A DNA stretch of 46,575 nucleotides from the NCBI RefSeq assembly GCF_000317595.1, contig NZ_AEJC01000466.1, forward strand, positions 1 through 46,575, in the 5' to 3' direction. The translations under genes and the position numbers were made by a program. The notes under the pieces were generated by a model. That model was not told where the DNA came from. It did not search any database and saw only the letters and a list, made by a program, of their open reading frames with translations. Below are positions 28,932 through 38,409 of the stretch, piece after piece (within the stretch, counting starts at the first letter, position 1; each line of letters starts with the position of its first letter). Origin of the DNA: Streptomyces ipomoeae 91-03 (GTDB lineage Bacteria > Actinomycetota > Actinomycetes > Streptomycetales > Streptomycetaceae).

Positions 28932-29819
28932 CTACTCGTCCACCGGCAGGGCGAGCAGCTTCTCGGGGTTGCGCATGATGTAGACGCACTGGACGCGGCC
29001 GTCGGCGATGTCGATCTGGAACACGCTGTCGGGCTTGCCGGCGGACAGGATGACCACCGCGATGGCGCCGTTGATCTCCATGAAGCGGAACGAGACGTCC
29101 GGGAGGCCCTTGTCGGCGATGCCGTGCAGGAACCGTCCCACCTTGTCGGCGGTTTCGAGGACGCGCACCGGGGCCTTGCCCACACCGCCGCCGTCGCCCA
29201 CCAGCCGGGCGTCGGGGGCCAGCAGCGACATGAGCCCTTCGAGATCGCCGCCGGCCGCGGCGGCGAGGAACCGCTCGGTCAGCTCGCGGCGTTCGGCCGG
29301 GTCGACCTCGTAGCGGGGCCGCCGCTCGTCGACGTGTTTACGGGCCCGCCCGGCGAGTTGACGAACCGCCGGCTCCGCGCGGTCCAGCATGGCGGCGATC
29401 TCGGCGTACGGGTATCCGAAGGCCTCCCGGAGCACGAACACGGCGCGTTCCAGGGGCGAGAGGGACTCCAGGACGACGAGGACGGCGAGCGAGACGGTGT
29501 CGGCGAGCACGGCGCGTTCGGCGGCGTCCGGGACGGTGTTCTCGTAGTCGGTGATGTACGGCTCCGGCAGCCACGGGCCGGGGTAGGCCTCGTTGCGCGA
29601 CTGCACCTGACGCAGCCGGTCGATGGCGAGCCTGGTGGTGACCCGGACCAGATACCCGCGCGGTTCCCGCACGTCGGACCGGTCGGCGCCGGACCAGCGC
29701 AGCCAGGCCTCCTGCACCACGTCCTCGGCGTCGGCGACCCGCCCGAGCATGCGGTAGGCCACTCCCATGAGGAGGGGGCGGTGCTGTTCGAAGACGTCGG
29801 TCGCGATGTCAGTGGTCAC
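28932..29819 (-). CDS. ECF41-family RNA polymerase sigma factor with SnoaL-like C-terminus
   Basis: The protein has 295 residues from GTG 29819. Sigma region 2 (HRPLLMGVAYRMLGRVADAE) and region 4 (LSPLERAVFVLREAFGYPYA) are complete. The linker has the diagnostic WLPEP at 83-87. The C-terminal extension (about 177-295) is SnoaL-like and has the DGGG motif at 209-212 with Lys215. In ECF41 factors this extension both aids and restrains the sigma in place of an anti-sigma factor. ECF41 genes usually sit next to a carboxymuconolactone decarboxylase, oxidoreductase or epimerase gene; here the divergent neighbour is an alpha/beta hydrolase, a likely target. Confidence 0.9.
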   Translation of the reverse strand: MTTDIATDVFEQHRPLLMGVAYRMLGRVADAEDVVQEAWLRWSGADRSDVREPRGYLVRVTTRLAIDRLRQVQSRNEAYPGPWLPEPYITDYENTVPDAAERAVLADTVSLAVLVVLESLSPLERAVFVLREAFGYPYAEIAAMLDRAEPAVRQLAGRARKHVDERRPRYEVDPAERRELTERFLAAAAGGDLEGLMSLLAPDARLVGDGGGVGKAPVRVLETADKVGRFLHGIADKGLPDVSFRFMEINGAIAVVILSAGKPDSVFQIDIADGRVQCVYIMRNPEKLLALPVDE

Positions 29820-29992
29820 GGTCCCATCCCATCCGACGAGTTCGACGGTGTCCAGCCGACGCGGACGGCACGGACGGCGCGCCGGCGCCGGCTTGTTACT
29901 CCCGAGGACTACCCGCCAGTAGCGGTTGCTGACAAGCTGTCTACGAATGCCGTACGTCAGCGCGCCCACCCTCACAGACGAGGAGCTGCACC

Positions 29993-30823
29993 ATGTCCAC
30001 CACGGTCTCCTTCAAGGTTCCCTCCCCGGTCGGCCCGCGGACCGTGACGGTCTCCTACGCGCGCGAGGGCACCGGCGAACCGCTGCTCCTGCTCCACGGC
30101 ATCGGCCACCACCGGCAGGCCTGGGACCCGGTCACCCATCTCCTGGCGGCCGAGCGCGAGGTCGTCACCGTGGACCTGCCCGGTTTCGGCGAGTCCCCCG
30201 GGTTGCCCGCCGGGCTCCCGTACGACCTGCCGACGACGTCCGCCGTGTTCGGCGCGTTCTGTGAGGCGCTGGGACTGGACCGTCCCCATGTGGCGGGCAA
30301 CTCCCTCGGTGGGCTGCTCGCCCTTGAGTTGGGTCGCGAGAAGCTCGTGCGGTCCGTCACCGCTCTGTCCCCGGCCGGGTTCTGGAACGAGGCCGAGCGG
30401 CGCTACGCCTTCGGCGTCCTGCTCACCATGCGGCACATCTCGCGGCGGCTGCCGCTGCCGCTGGTCGAGCAGCTGTCCCGGTCGGCGGCCGGGCGCACGG
30501 TGCTGACGAGCACCATCTACGCCCGGCCGGGTCGCCGTTCGCCCGAGGCGGTGGTCGCCGAGACGCTCGCGCTCGCTCGGGCCACCGGGTTCGACGAGAC
30601 CCTCCGGGCGGGGGGCGGCATCCAGTTCACCGATGACCTTCCCGGGGTGCCGGTCACCGTGGCCTGGGGGACGCGGGACTGGCTGCTCGTTCGACGCCAG
30701 GGGGTTCGGGCCAAGCGGATCATTCCTGGGGCGCGGTTGGTTCGGCTGCCGGGGTGTGGGCACTGTCCGATGAATGACGACCCTGCGTTGGTCGCCCGCG
30801 TCATCCTGGATGGGAGTCGCTGA
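29993..30823 (+). CDS. Alpha/beta-hydrolase fold protein
   Basis: The protein has 276 residues. The oxyanion region is LLLLHGIGHHRQAW, followed by VDLPGFGESPG, the nucleophile elbow GNSLGG with Ser104, and the C-terminal catalytic His in PGCGHCPMNDDP. An Asp before it probably completes the triad. There is no signal peptide, so it is cytoplasmic. Its start ATG has GAGGAGC just upstream. It is divergent from the ECF41 sigma factor across 173 bases and may be under its control. The substrate is unknown; candidates are esters or epoxides. Confidence 0.88.
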   Translation: MSTTVSFKVPSPVGPRTVTVSYAREGTGEPLLLLHGIGHHRQAWDPVTHLLAAEREVVTVDLPGFGESPGLPAGLPYDLPTTSAVFGAFCEALGLDRPHVAGNSLGGLLALELGREKLVRSVTALSPAGFWNEAERRYAFGVLLTMRHISRRLPLPLVEQLSRSAAGRTVLTSTIYARPGRRSPEAVVAETLALARATGFDETLRAGGGIQFTDDLPGVPVTVAWGTRDWLLVRRQGVRAKRIIPGARLVRLPGCGHCPMNDDPALVARVILDGSR

Positions 30824-31000
30824 GCTGCGGCGGGGTTCTCGCCCCCGCGGTGTCTACGCTGCGTTCGTCCGTGCGGGTTGTGGTGGGGTGGTCAGCAGGT
30901 GCCGACGGTCAGTTGTTCACTTGTGGTTTCCGTGTGCGCTGCGGCGCACCAGTAGTTGTGGCTGTGCACATTGGCTTGATCCGTCACCGGAGGCGCATTC

Positions 31001-32590
31001 ATGTCACACCGTCCGCAGAGTTTCCCGCCCGGCCGTCGCAGCGTGCTGCGCGGCTCGCTCGCCGCGTCGGCGGCGCTGGCTCTGCCCGCCGTGTCCGGCG
31101 TCGCTCCGGCGCTCGCCCTGTCGGGGCGCCCGAAGGCCGGCTGGGGGGTGCAGACCGGGGACGTGACGGCGCACTCCGGGCTGGTATGGGTCCGTTCGGA
31201 CCGTCCGGCGCGCATGATCGTCGAGACGTCCGCCACCGAGTCCTTCCGCGATCCGCGCAGATTCCACGGCCCGCTGCTCGGCTCCGGAACCGACTTCACC
31301 GGTACGACGCGGCTGCGCGGTCTGCCGGCGGGTGAGCAGATCCACTACCGGGTGCTGCTCGCCGACCCGGACGACCCGCGCCGCACCGGCGAGCCGGTCA
31401 CGGGCACGTTCCGTACGACCTCGGTGAAGCGGCGTGACGGGGTGCGCTTCGTGTGGTCGGGCGACCTGGCCGGGCAGGGCTGGGGCATCAACCCCGATCG
31501 TGGCGGCTACCGCATCTTCGACGCGATGGGCGCGCTGGACCCGGACTTCTTCCTGTTCAGCGGCGACACCATCTACGCGGATGGGCCGATCGCGGCGACC
31601 GCGACGCTCCCCGACGGCTCGACCTGGCGGAACGTCACCACCGAGGAGAAGTCGAAGGTCGCCGAGACGCTCGCCGAGTTCCGCGGCAACTTCCGCTACA
31701 ACCTGCTCGACGAGAACCTCAAACGGTTCAACGCGCGCGTGCCGTCGATCGTGCAGTGGGACGACCACGAGGTCACGAACAACTGGTACCCGGGCGAGAT
31801 CCTCACCGACACCCGGTACACCGAGAAGAGCGTCGACGCGCTGGCGGCGCGGGCGCGGCGGGCGTTCAGCGAGTACTTCCCGATCTCCACGCTGCGGCCG
31901 GGCTCCCGGGAGGGCCGCGTCCACCGGGTGCTGCGCCACGGCCCGCTGCTGGACGTGTTCGTCCTCGACATGCGGACGTACCGCAACGCCAACTCGCCCG
32001 ACACACAGACCACCGACCCGCAGGGCATCCTCGGCGCCGAGCAGCTGGAGTGGCTGAAGCGGGAGCTGTCCCGGTCGCGCGCGGTGTGGAAGGTCATCGC
32101 CTCCGACATGCCGCTCGGCCTGGTCGTGCCGGACACCGGGGACGGCAAGCCGAACATCGAGGCCGTGGCCCAGGGCGATCCGGGTGCGCCGCTGGGGCGG
32201 GAGCTCCAGATCGCCGAGCTGCTGCGATTCGTCAAGCACCGGAAGATCACGGGCACGGTGTGGCTGACCGCCGACGTCCACTACACCTCGGCCCAGCACT
32301 ACCAGCCGTCCCGAGCCGCCTTCACCGACTTCGAGCCCTTCTGGGAGTTCGTCTCCGGCCCGCTCAACGCCGGTGCCTTCCCGGTGAACACCCTCGACAA
32401 CACCTTCGGCCCCGAGCGGGTCTTCGTGAAGGCACCGACCACCGCCAACGTGTCGCCGGCGGGCGGCTACCAGTTCTTCGGCGAGGTCGACATCGACGGC
32501 GACAGCGGAGAGCTGACGGTACGACTGCGCGAGCAGGACGGCACCGTGCTGTACACGAAGGTGCTCCAGCCGGGGCTGGTCGGACAGTGA
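31001..32590 (+). CDS. phoD: PhoD-family alkaline phosphatase, Tat-exported
   Basis: The protein has 529 residues. A twin-arginine signal (RRSVLRGSLAASAALALPAV) shows export by Tat, as for known PhoD enzymes. An N-terminal PhoD domain is followed by the metal-binding core: VWSGDLAGQGWGIN, LFSGDTIYADGP, VQWDDHEVTNNW and WLTADVHYTSAQHY. PhoD hydrolyses phosphodiesters and monoesters using Fe and Ca. The ATG has GGAGG seven bases upstream. No Pho box was identified. A 22-bp tandem repeat follows the stop codon. The symbol is by family and does not prove orthology, because streptomycetes carry several paralogs. Confidence 0.9.
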   Translation: MSHRPQSFPPGRRSVLRGSLAASAALALPAVSGVAPALALSGRPKAGWGVQTGDVTAHSGLVWVRSDRPARMIVETSATESFRDPRRFHGPLLGSGTDFTGTTRLRGLPAGEQIHYRVLLADPDDPRRTGEPVTGTFRTTSVKRRDGVRFVWSGDLAGQGWGINPDRGGYRIFDAMGALDPDFFLFSGDTIYADGPIAATATLPDGSTWRNVTTEEKSKVAETLAEFRGNFRYNLLDENLKRFNARVPSIVQWDDHEVTNNWYPGEILTDTRYTEKSVDALAARARRAFSEYFPISTLRPGSREGRVHRVLRHGPLLDVFVLDMRTYRNANSPDTQTTDPQGILGAEQLEWLKRELSRSRAVWKVIASDMPLGLVVPDTGDGKPNIEAVAQGDPGAPLGRELQIAELLRFVKHRKITGTVWLTADVHYTSAQHYQPSRAAFTDFEPFWEFVSGPLNAGAFPVNTLDNTFGPERVFVKAPTTANVSPAGGYQFFGEVDIDGDSGELTVRLREQDGTVLYTKVLQPGLVGQ

Positions 32591-32593
32591 CCG

Positions 32594-32659
32594 GCATGGC
32601 GTAGGCGAGCGATCGGCACGACGCAGGCAGGCAATCGGCACGGCACAGGCGGGCAATCG
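32594..32659 (+). repeat. Tandem repeat, 22-bp unit, three copies
   Basis: Units at 32594, 32616 and 32638 each begin GCA and end with ATCG (GGCAATCG in units 2 and 3). They start four bases after the phosphatase stop codon. A GC-rich hairpin-prone stretch follows up to about 32730. Confidence 0.7.
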
Positions 32660-32777
32660 GCATGGCCGTGCCGGGAGCCGCGGCCGAGGCCGTGCCGGAG
32701 GCTTTGCCGGGAGGCCCCGCCGGGCACATTTCCGCAGGTCAGTGCCGATTGTCAGTGGTCGCTTCTACGGTTTTCCC

Positions 32778-34238
32778 ATGACGCGATCTTTGCAGGCCGT
32801 GGCCTACACCCGACCCTCCGTGCTGGAGTCCGTGGCGGGCGGACACCGGCTGGGGCTGGAGACCTCGCGGGGTGCGACCCCGACGGGGGTCGAGGACCAT
32901 CCCCGGTTCTTCACGGGCTTTTTGGCCTCGCCTCAGGTGGCCGCGGCCGGGCTGCTGGCGGTCGCCGACGTGGCGGCGGCGCGGTACTACCAACAGCAGC
33001 TGCGGGCCTCGCTGGATCCGGTGGTGACGGGGAACGGCGACCGGCTGCGGTTCGAGTCGTTCTCGGGCTGCGGCGGGGTCTACGCCCGCCTGGACGTCCT
33101 GGAGCCGGGGCTCGACGGCGGCGGGGTGGGGCACGGCACGACCAACGTGGACGTCAACAACCCGCTGCGAGAGGCCCTGTCCCGGGTCGGCTCCGACGAT
33201 CCGCTCCATCTGCGCGTCGGCCCGGACGAGTTGGCGGTGACCACGCTGGACGGTCCGGTCGTGGAGAAGAAGGTGCCGCTGCCGGACCGCTGGCTGCGCG
33301 GTTTCGCCGAGGCGCAGGTGATCGCCGCCGGTTTCGACCTGCGGGCCGAGCTGCCCGCCGCCGAGGCCGTGCGGTTCCTGCGGTCGCTGCCGCGCGGGGG
33401 CTCGCGGGGGGCTTCGCGGGGCGCCCAGTGGGTCGTGCCCGCCGGACGCGGTCTGCGGCCGACGACGCGGCCGGTGCCGGGCGCGGTGTGTCTGCCGGGT
33501 CCGGAGCGGCTGGTCGCGCTGCAGCGGGTGCTGCGCCATGCGACGGCACTGCGCGTGTACGGCCCGCCGGCCGGCGGTACGGCGGCCCTGGCCAGCGCCT
33601 GGGAGGTGGTCCTGCCCGGTATGCGGCTCACGCTGACGCTGTCGCCGGAGGCCGCGCGGGGCTTCTCCGGTGAGGGCGGCGTGCTGGACGCCCTGGCCAC
33701 CGACGAGGTCGCCGAGGACGCGGAGCTGATCGCCGTGCTGCTCGCCTGGGAGCCGCGCATCGACATCGGCGACCTCGCCGCCGCCTCAGGGCTGCCGACC
33801 GAGCGGGTACGGGCGGCCCTGACCCGGCTCGGCACGTCGGGCCGCGTCGGCTACGACACGGCGGAGGCGGCGTACTTCCACCGCGAACTCCCCTACGACG
33901 CCGACCGCGTCGAACGCCACAACCCCCGCCTCCGCTCGGCCCGCGCCCTGGTCGCCGCCGGCGCGGTGACCCTCGACGGCGGCCTCGGGACGGTGACCGC
34001 CGAGGACGGCCATGTGCACCGCGTTCGCGACCAGGCGGGCACACTGAGCTGCTCCTGTCTGTGGTGGGCCAAGTACCGAGGTGGCCGCGGCCCGTGCAAA
34101 CACGCCCTTGCGGTGCGGATGGTGCGCCGGGGAGCGAAGGCGGAGTCGGACGGGACACCGATCAGCGGACGGCCGGACGCCATACGAGACGACGCGGAAC
34201 TGGGCGGAGACGGATCGACGGGGGTGCGAGAGCGGTGA
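32778..34238 (+). CDS. SWIM zinc-finger protein
   Basis: The protein has 486 residues from ATG 32778; the upstream frame extension lacks conserved sequence. The SWIM motif, CSCLWWAKYRGGRGPCKHAL, lies near the C-terminus and fits CxC...CxH. The middle region (about 320-380) is a winged-helix-like part (IGDLAAASGLPTERVRAALT). The N-terminal 200 residues are specific to actinobacteria and not otherwise known to me. SWIM fingers bind DNA or proteins. Its stop overlaps the GTG start of the DUF6493 gene (GTGA at 34235-34238), so the two are translationally coupled. Confidence 0.85.
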   Translation: MTRSLQAVAYTRPSVLESVAGGHRLGLETSRGATPTGVEDHPRFFTGFLASPQVAAAGLLAVADVAAARYYQQQLRASLDPVVTGNGDRLRFESFSGCGGVYARLDVLEPGLDGGGVGHGTTNVDVNNPLREALSRVGSDDPLHLRVGPDELAVTTLDGPVVEKKVPLPDRWLRGFAEAQVIAAGFDLRAELPAAEAVRFLRSLPRGGSRGASRGAQWVVPAGRGLRPTTRPVPGAVCLPGPERLVALQRVLRHATALRVYGPPAGGTAALASAWEVVLPGMRLTLTLSPEAARGFSGEGGVLDALATDEVAEDAELIAVLLAWEPRIDIGDLAAASGLPTERVRAALTRLGTSGRVGYDTAEAAYFHRELPYDADRVERHNPRLRSARALVAAGAVTLDGGLGTVTAEDGHVHRVRDQAGTLSCSCLWWAKYRGGRGPCKHALAVRMVRRGAKAESDGTPISGRPDAIRDDAELGGDGSTGVRER

Positions 34239-36913
34239 CTTCTGAGGCGCTGATCACGGCGGTGCGGGCGGGGAACCCGAGTGACGTCCTCGCTCTGGTG
34301 GACGGTATGACGGATGCCGAACGGCGTGCGTGCATGCCCGAGTTGAAGGAGCTGCGCAAGAAGCTGCGGCCCGAGCCATGGAGTTCCCCCGCCCAGCGGG
34401 CGTATCCGGCCCTGCAAGCGGCCGGAGCCGCCTGCCAGACCGGAGCCGCCGCCGTGGCGACCTGGCTGACCGGCTCCGACATGCGCTGGCGGCACGCATC
34501 GCCGGCGGTGCTGCTCGTCGTGCTCGGCGACCGCGACCCCGACTGGCTCGCCGACCTGGTCCACCGCCTGGCGGAGCGTCCGCTCACCGCGGAGGTGCCG
34601 TACAAGCTGATGGCCGGCCTCGTCGGGCTCGCCGGGTGCGCGGTACCCACGTCCGAGGCCTATGTGTGGGGGTGGATGCAGCACATCAGCCGGTATCGCC
34701 GGAACAGGGGCACGGTCGTCGGGAATCTCCGCAAGGACCCTCACCTCAGGGAACTGGTCGCCGCGTTGTTCGAGACCGAGGAGATCGGCGCCCGCAGCGA
34801 CTGGCGGTACGACGAAGGGCCGAACAACTGGACGAACGCCCTCACCCAGCTCACCCAGGAGGGCCTACTCGACCGCAAGGTCATGATCGACGCCTGTGTG
34901 GCCCGACTGCTGCGCGGCGGTTCCACGGCGGACAACAAGGTCTTCCTGGGCCTGTTGACCGCGCTCGACCTCACCCCGGACGAGCGGCGCGAGCGGGTCG
35001 CGGACTGGACGGCCCTGTGCGCGGACGCGCCCTCCACGGTGGCGTCGCACGCCCAGTCCGTGCTGACGGAGTTCGCGCTGAACGGGGAGTTGGGGGCACG
35101 TCGACTCGCCGAGGTGTCCGGTGCGGTGCTCTTCCGCCCCGAGCGGAAGCTCGTCCGGACGCAGCTCATCCTGCTGGGCAAGGCCCTCAAACAGGACCCG
35201 TCCGGCGCGGCCGAGCTGTTGCCCGTGGTCGCCCAGGCCTTCGGGCACGAGGACACGGATGTGCAGGAGCGCGCGCTCAAGCTGGTGGAGCGGCACATCG
35301 GCGAGCTGCCCGACGGGAGCGCCGTCCGGGACGAACTCGCCGACGCGGCAGCAGGGTTGAGCCCCGCACTGCGGGCGCGCGCACTGGAACTCCTCGGCGC
35401 CGCCGCCTTGGAGCACACCAACGAGGTGTACGAGGAACTGCTCCCGCCGGTTCCGCTGCCGACCCGGCTCGCCCCCACGCCGGAGACGGTCGCCGAACTG
35501 GCCGAGGAGGCCGGCGCCGTACTGGCCGGGGACAGCGCGGTCGGCGCGTTCGAGCGGGCGCTCGACGGGCTCGTAAGGCACGCGCACCGGGACCGGGAGG
35601 CGCTGGTGGAGGCGCTCGGGCCGACGGTCTCGCGCTGCTGGTGGGCGGATCTGGAGGCCGACTCCCTCGACCGGTACTTCCGTGAGTCGCCGTACGGCCT
35701 GGACATCGTCCTCGTGACCCTCCTGGAGCGGGTGTCCACCTCCGCGCTCCATCCGGCGCGCAACGGGGCCGCCGAGTCGGCCGGTTGTGTGCACAGCGGC
35801 GTGGCGTGGGCGTTCGACGCCCGCCTGTGGGAGATCGCGTACCGGATCAGGACCGAGCCGCTGCCGTTCCTGCTGGCCACGCCCACGTGGAGCACGGGGG
35901 CGCTGGAGGCGGCGGAGCTGGTCGCGCGGCTGGATGAGTACCGGCGGCTGGGCGTCCGGGCGGGTGAGAAGGACTTCGCACAGGCGCTGCTGCGCGTACG
36001 GCGCGACGACAGGGCCGCGCTCTCGGCCGCCGCGGTGGCCGCGCGGGAGCTGGGCACGGCGGAGGGCGACCGGCTGGCCGAGTGGCTGTTGACCGACATA
36101 CCGCCCCTGCCCGTCCAGTGGAGTCACACGGACGAGCCGAGGATGCTGGTCGAGTTCGGTGAACTCCCGGAGCTGCAGGGCGAGTTGTTCCCGCCGGAGT
36201 TCCGTCGGCTGGGCCGCCCGCTGACGCCGTACGAGAGCCGCTGGTACTGCCGGCACTGGGACGACTCGGAGTGGCGGCACTGGCTGGCGGTGGTGCCGGG
36301 GCGGCCGGAGCTGCTGGCGGGGCGCATTCTGCGCGACTTGTCGCAGGCGGCCATCGAGGACACGCGGGCGGGGTTCTCGTTCCTTCCGACGCTCGCGGAG
36401 GCGGAGGGCGAGGCGGGTGAGGCCGTGCGGCTCTGTGTGACGTACGGCCTCGGGGCGCAGCGTCCTGAGGACCGGCTCGCCGCGGTGGACGCGCTGCTGG
36501 TGCTGGCGGCCCGCGGGCAGTTGGACGCGGAGGCGCTGGGCACCGATCTGGGGCGGCTGGCCGCGTTCGGGAGCCTGAAGCCGCTGCGGGTCGCCGAGGC
36601 GATACGTACGGCGGCGACGACCGGGGCGTACGGGACGGCCTGGGCGGTGCTGCGGGCGATGCTGCCGCGGCTGCTCGCCGAACTCGCGGGTGAGGACAAG
36701 GCGGGGAAGGCCAGGACGCCGATTCGTGGACTCGGGGAGCTGGTGGCCGTCGCCGCCGAATGCGTGGAACGGTCCGGGGCACACGGGGAACTGCCCCACC
36801 TCGATCTGGCGGCGGACCGGCGGGGCTCCTCGCGACTGGTGACCGAGGCCCGGCGGTTGCGCACGGCGCTGGCGGCGGGCGGCCCGGTGGGGCAGGCAGT
36901 GGGGGCCGGTTGA
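34235..36913 (+). CDS. DUF6493 family HEAT-like repeat protein
   Basis: The protein has 892 residues and is mostly helical, with alpha-solenoid character. Repeated helical pairs include VRAGNPSDVLALVDGMTDAE, VMIDACVARLLRGGSTAD and VVAQAFGHEDTDVQERAL. A later block (FGELPELQGELFPPEFRRLG, near residues 640-660) is typical of the family. It has no signal peptide. The family regularly follows a SWIM zinc-finger gene in Streptomyces, suggesting one complex, but its role is unknown. The GTG start overlaps the SWIM gene's stop. Confidence 0.75.
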   Translation: MTSEALITAVRAGNPSDVLALVDGMTDAERRACMPELKELRKKLRPEPWSSPAQRAYPALQAAGAACQTGAAAVATWLTGSDMRWRHASPAVLLVVLGDRDPDWLADLVHRLAERPLTAEVPYKLMAGLVGLAGCAVPTSEAYVWGWMQHISRYRRNRGTVVGNLRKDPHLRELVAALFETEEIGARSDWRYDEGPNNWTNALTQLTQEGLLDRKVMIDACVARLLRGGSTADNKVFLGLLTALDLTPDERRERVADWTALCADAPSTVASHAQSVLTEFALNGELGARRLAEVSGAVLFRPERKLVRTQLILLGKALKQDPSGAAELLPVVAQAFGHEDTDVQERALKLVERHIGELPDGSAVRDELADAAAGLSPALRARALELLGAAALEHTNEVYEELLPPVPLPTRLAPTPETVAELAEEAGAVLAGDSAVGAFERALDGLVRHAHRDREALVEALGPTVSRCWWADLEADSLDRYFRESPYGLDIVLVTLLERVSTSALHPARNGAAESAGCVHSGVAWAFDARLWEIAYRIRTEPLPFLLATPTWSTGALEAAELVARLDEYRRLGVRAGEKDFAQALLRVRRDDRAALSAAAVAARELGTAEGDRLAEWLLTDIPPLPVQWSHTDEPRMLVEFGELPELQGELFPPEFRRLGRPLTPYESRWYCRHWDDSEWRHWLAVVPGRPELLAGRILRDLSQAAIEDTRAGFSFLPTLAEAEGEAGEAVRLCVTYGLGAQRPEDRLAAVDALLVLAARGQLDAEALGTDLGRLAAFGSLKPLRVAEAIRTAATTGAYGTAWAVLRAMLPRLLAELAGEDKAGKARTPIRGLGELVAVAAECVERSGAHGELPHLDLAADRRGSSRLVTEARRLRTALAAGGPVGQAVGAG

Positions 36914-37049
36914 CCTCAGTAGGGCACCGACCGCACCGATTCCGGCAGCGTCGATCACAGAAAAGCCACAAAAGGCATAGAACGATGCTTTTACCGGTCA
37001 GTCACAGAGCGTTCGTGATCACGCAACACCGTTCCTTCACAGTGGCCCT

Positions 37050-38399
37050 ATGACTGAAGACATGTCTGATGTGACGGGGGCGCCGAACGGTCGCCCGGTG
37101 CGGAACTGGCGGCGGCGCGTGGCCGGGCTCGCGACGGCCGGCGTCCACACCTGGTGGACACGCCGCCACGGTCACGCACCGCCGAAGAGTGATACCGGCA
37201 CCCGGTCGCCACTCCCGGAGGAGCGGCAGGCCGGGCCGTCCGGGGCGGACGCCGAGGAGATCGCCGGGGCGACCGCGCTGTGGCGGATGCGGACGACGGT
37301 GAAGGACGAGCCGGGCTCGCTGGCCGCGCTGTGCACGGCGCTGGCAGGCCACAGGGTCGACATCCTGAGCCTGCAGACCCACCCGCTGGCCGAGGGCACG
37401 GTGGACGAGTTCCTGCTGCGTGCCCCGGAGGAGTTGTCGGCCGCCGAGCTCAGCCGGACGGCGTCGCTGGCGGGCGGTACCGCGACCTGGATCGAGCGCG
37501 GTGACGCCCACGACCTGGTGGACGTGCCGACCCGGGTGCTCGGCCTGGCCACGCGTACCGCGCTGGACGCGGCGGAACTGCCGCTCGCGCTGCGGCAGTT
37601 GCTGGGCCGCTGCACCATCCGCTCGCTGCCCACCCCCACACTCCCGGCTTCGCCCGCGCAGGGCGGACACACGTCCACTGCCGGTCACGGTCGGGGGCAG
37701 GAGGGCGCCCCGGTCGAAGGGGCACTGGAGGACACGGTGATGCGGTTGCGCGCACCGGAGGGTGGGGTGATCACGGTGGAGCGGCCGTACCTGCCGTTCA
37801 CGCCGACCGAGTTCGCGCGAGCGCGGGCCCTGGTGGAGCTGGACGCGCGGCTGGGCCCTCGGGTCCCGCACGGCAAGGACGTACTGACGCTGCCCGAGGG
37901 CAACGACATCACCGTGCGCCGCGCCGACGGCGGTGATCTGTCGGCGGCGAAGGCGATGCACGAGCGGTGCTCGCCGCGCACGCTGGGCATGCGGTACCAC
38001 GGGCCCGTGGGCGACGCCGACCGTTACCTCAAGCACCTCCTCAGCCCCCGCTTCGGCCGCACCCTCGCCGCGCAGACGGCCTCCGGGCGCCTCGTCGGCC
38101 TCGGGCATCTGCTGTGGGACGGCGACGAGACGGAGATCGCGCTGCTCGTCGAGGACGAGTGGCAGCGGCGGGGCATCGGCAGCGAGTTGCTCCGCAGGCT
38201 GGTCGGGATGGCGATGGAGGCGGGCTGCGCGAATGTGTACGCCGTGACGCAGTCGTCCAACACGGGGATGGTGGCGGCGATGCGAGGGCTGGGGTTGCCG
38301 CTGGATTACCAGATCGAGGAGGGGACACTGGTGATCACCGCGCAGTTGGAGACCACGTCGGCGCAGCTCCGTGACGAGAGTCGGGTCGAAGCGTCGTAG
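37050..38399 (+). CDS. ACT domain / GNAT acetyltransferase fusion
   Basis: The protein has 449 residues; ATG 37062 is an alternative start. Residues about 75-150 form an ACT-like regulatory domain (MRTTVKDEPGSLAALCTALA, then VDILSLQTHPLAEG). A linker with low complexity (about 195-230) is followed by a GNAT domain: ITVRRADGGDLSAAKAMHER, then LVEDEWQRRGIGSELLRRLV carrying the acetyl-CoA motif RRGIGS. ACT domains bind amino acids, so the acetyltransferase is probably regulated by one. The fusion is known in streptomycetes. The acetyl acceptor is unknown. Confidence 0.82.
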   Translation: MTEDMSDVTGAPNGRPVRNWRRRVAGLATAGVHTWWTRRHGHAPPKSDTGTRSPLPEERQAGPSGADAEEIAGATALWRMRTTVKDEPGSLAALCTALAGHRVDILSLQTHPLAEGTVDEFLLRAPEELSAAELSRTASLAGGTATWIERGDAHDLVDVPTRVLGLATRTALDAAELPLALRQLLGRCTIRSLPTPTLPASPAQGGHTSTAGHGRGQEGAPVEGALEDTVMRLRAPEGGVITVERPYLPFTPTEFARARALVELDARLGPRVPHGKDVLTLPEGNDITVRRADGGDLSAAKAMHERCSPRTLGMRYHGPVGDADRYLKHLLSPRFGRTLAAQTASGRLVGLGHLLWDGDETEIALLVEDEWQRRGIGSELLRRLVGMAMEAGCANVYAVTQSSNTGMVAAMRGLGLPLDYQIEEGTLVITAQLETTSAQLRDESRVEAS

Positions 38400-38409
38400 G
38401 GGTGGCGGA

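Noticed and set aside
34865..36958. 697-codon minus-strand frame opposite DUF6493
   Set aside because: A high-GC antisense frame with Arg/Gln/Pro bias; the plus frame is coupled to the SWIM gene and has a clear helical pattern.
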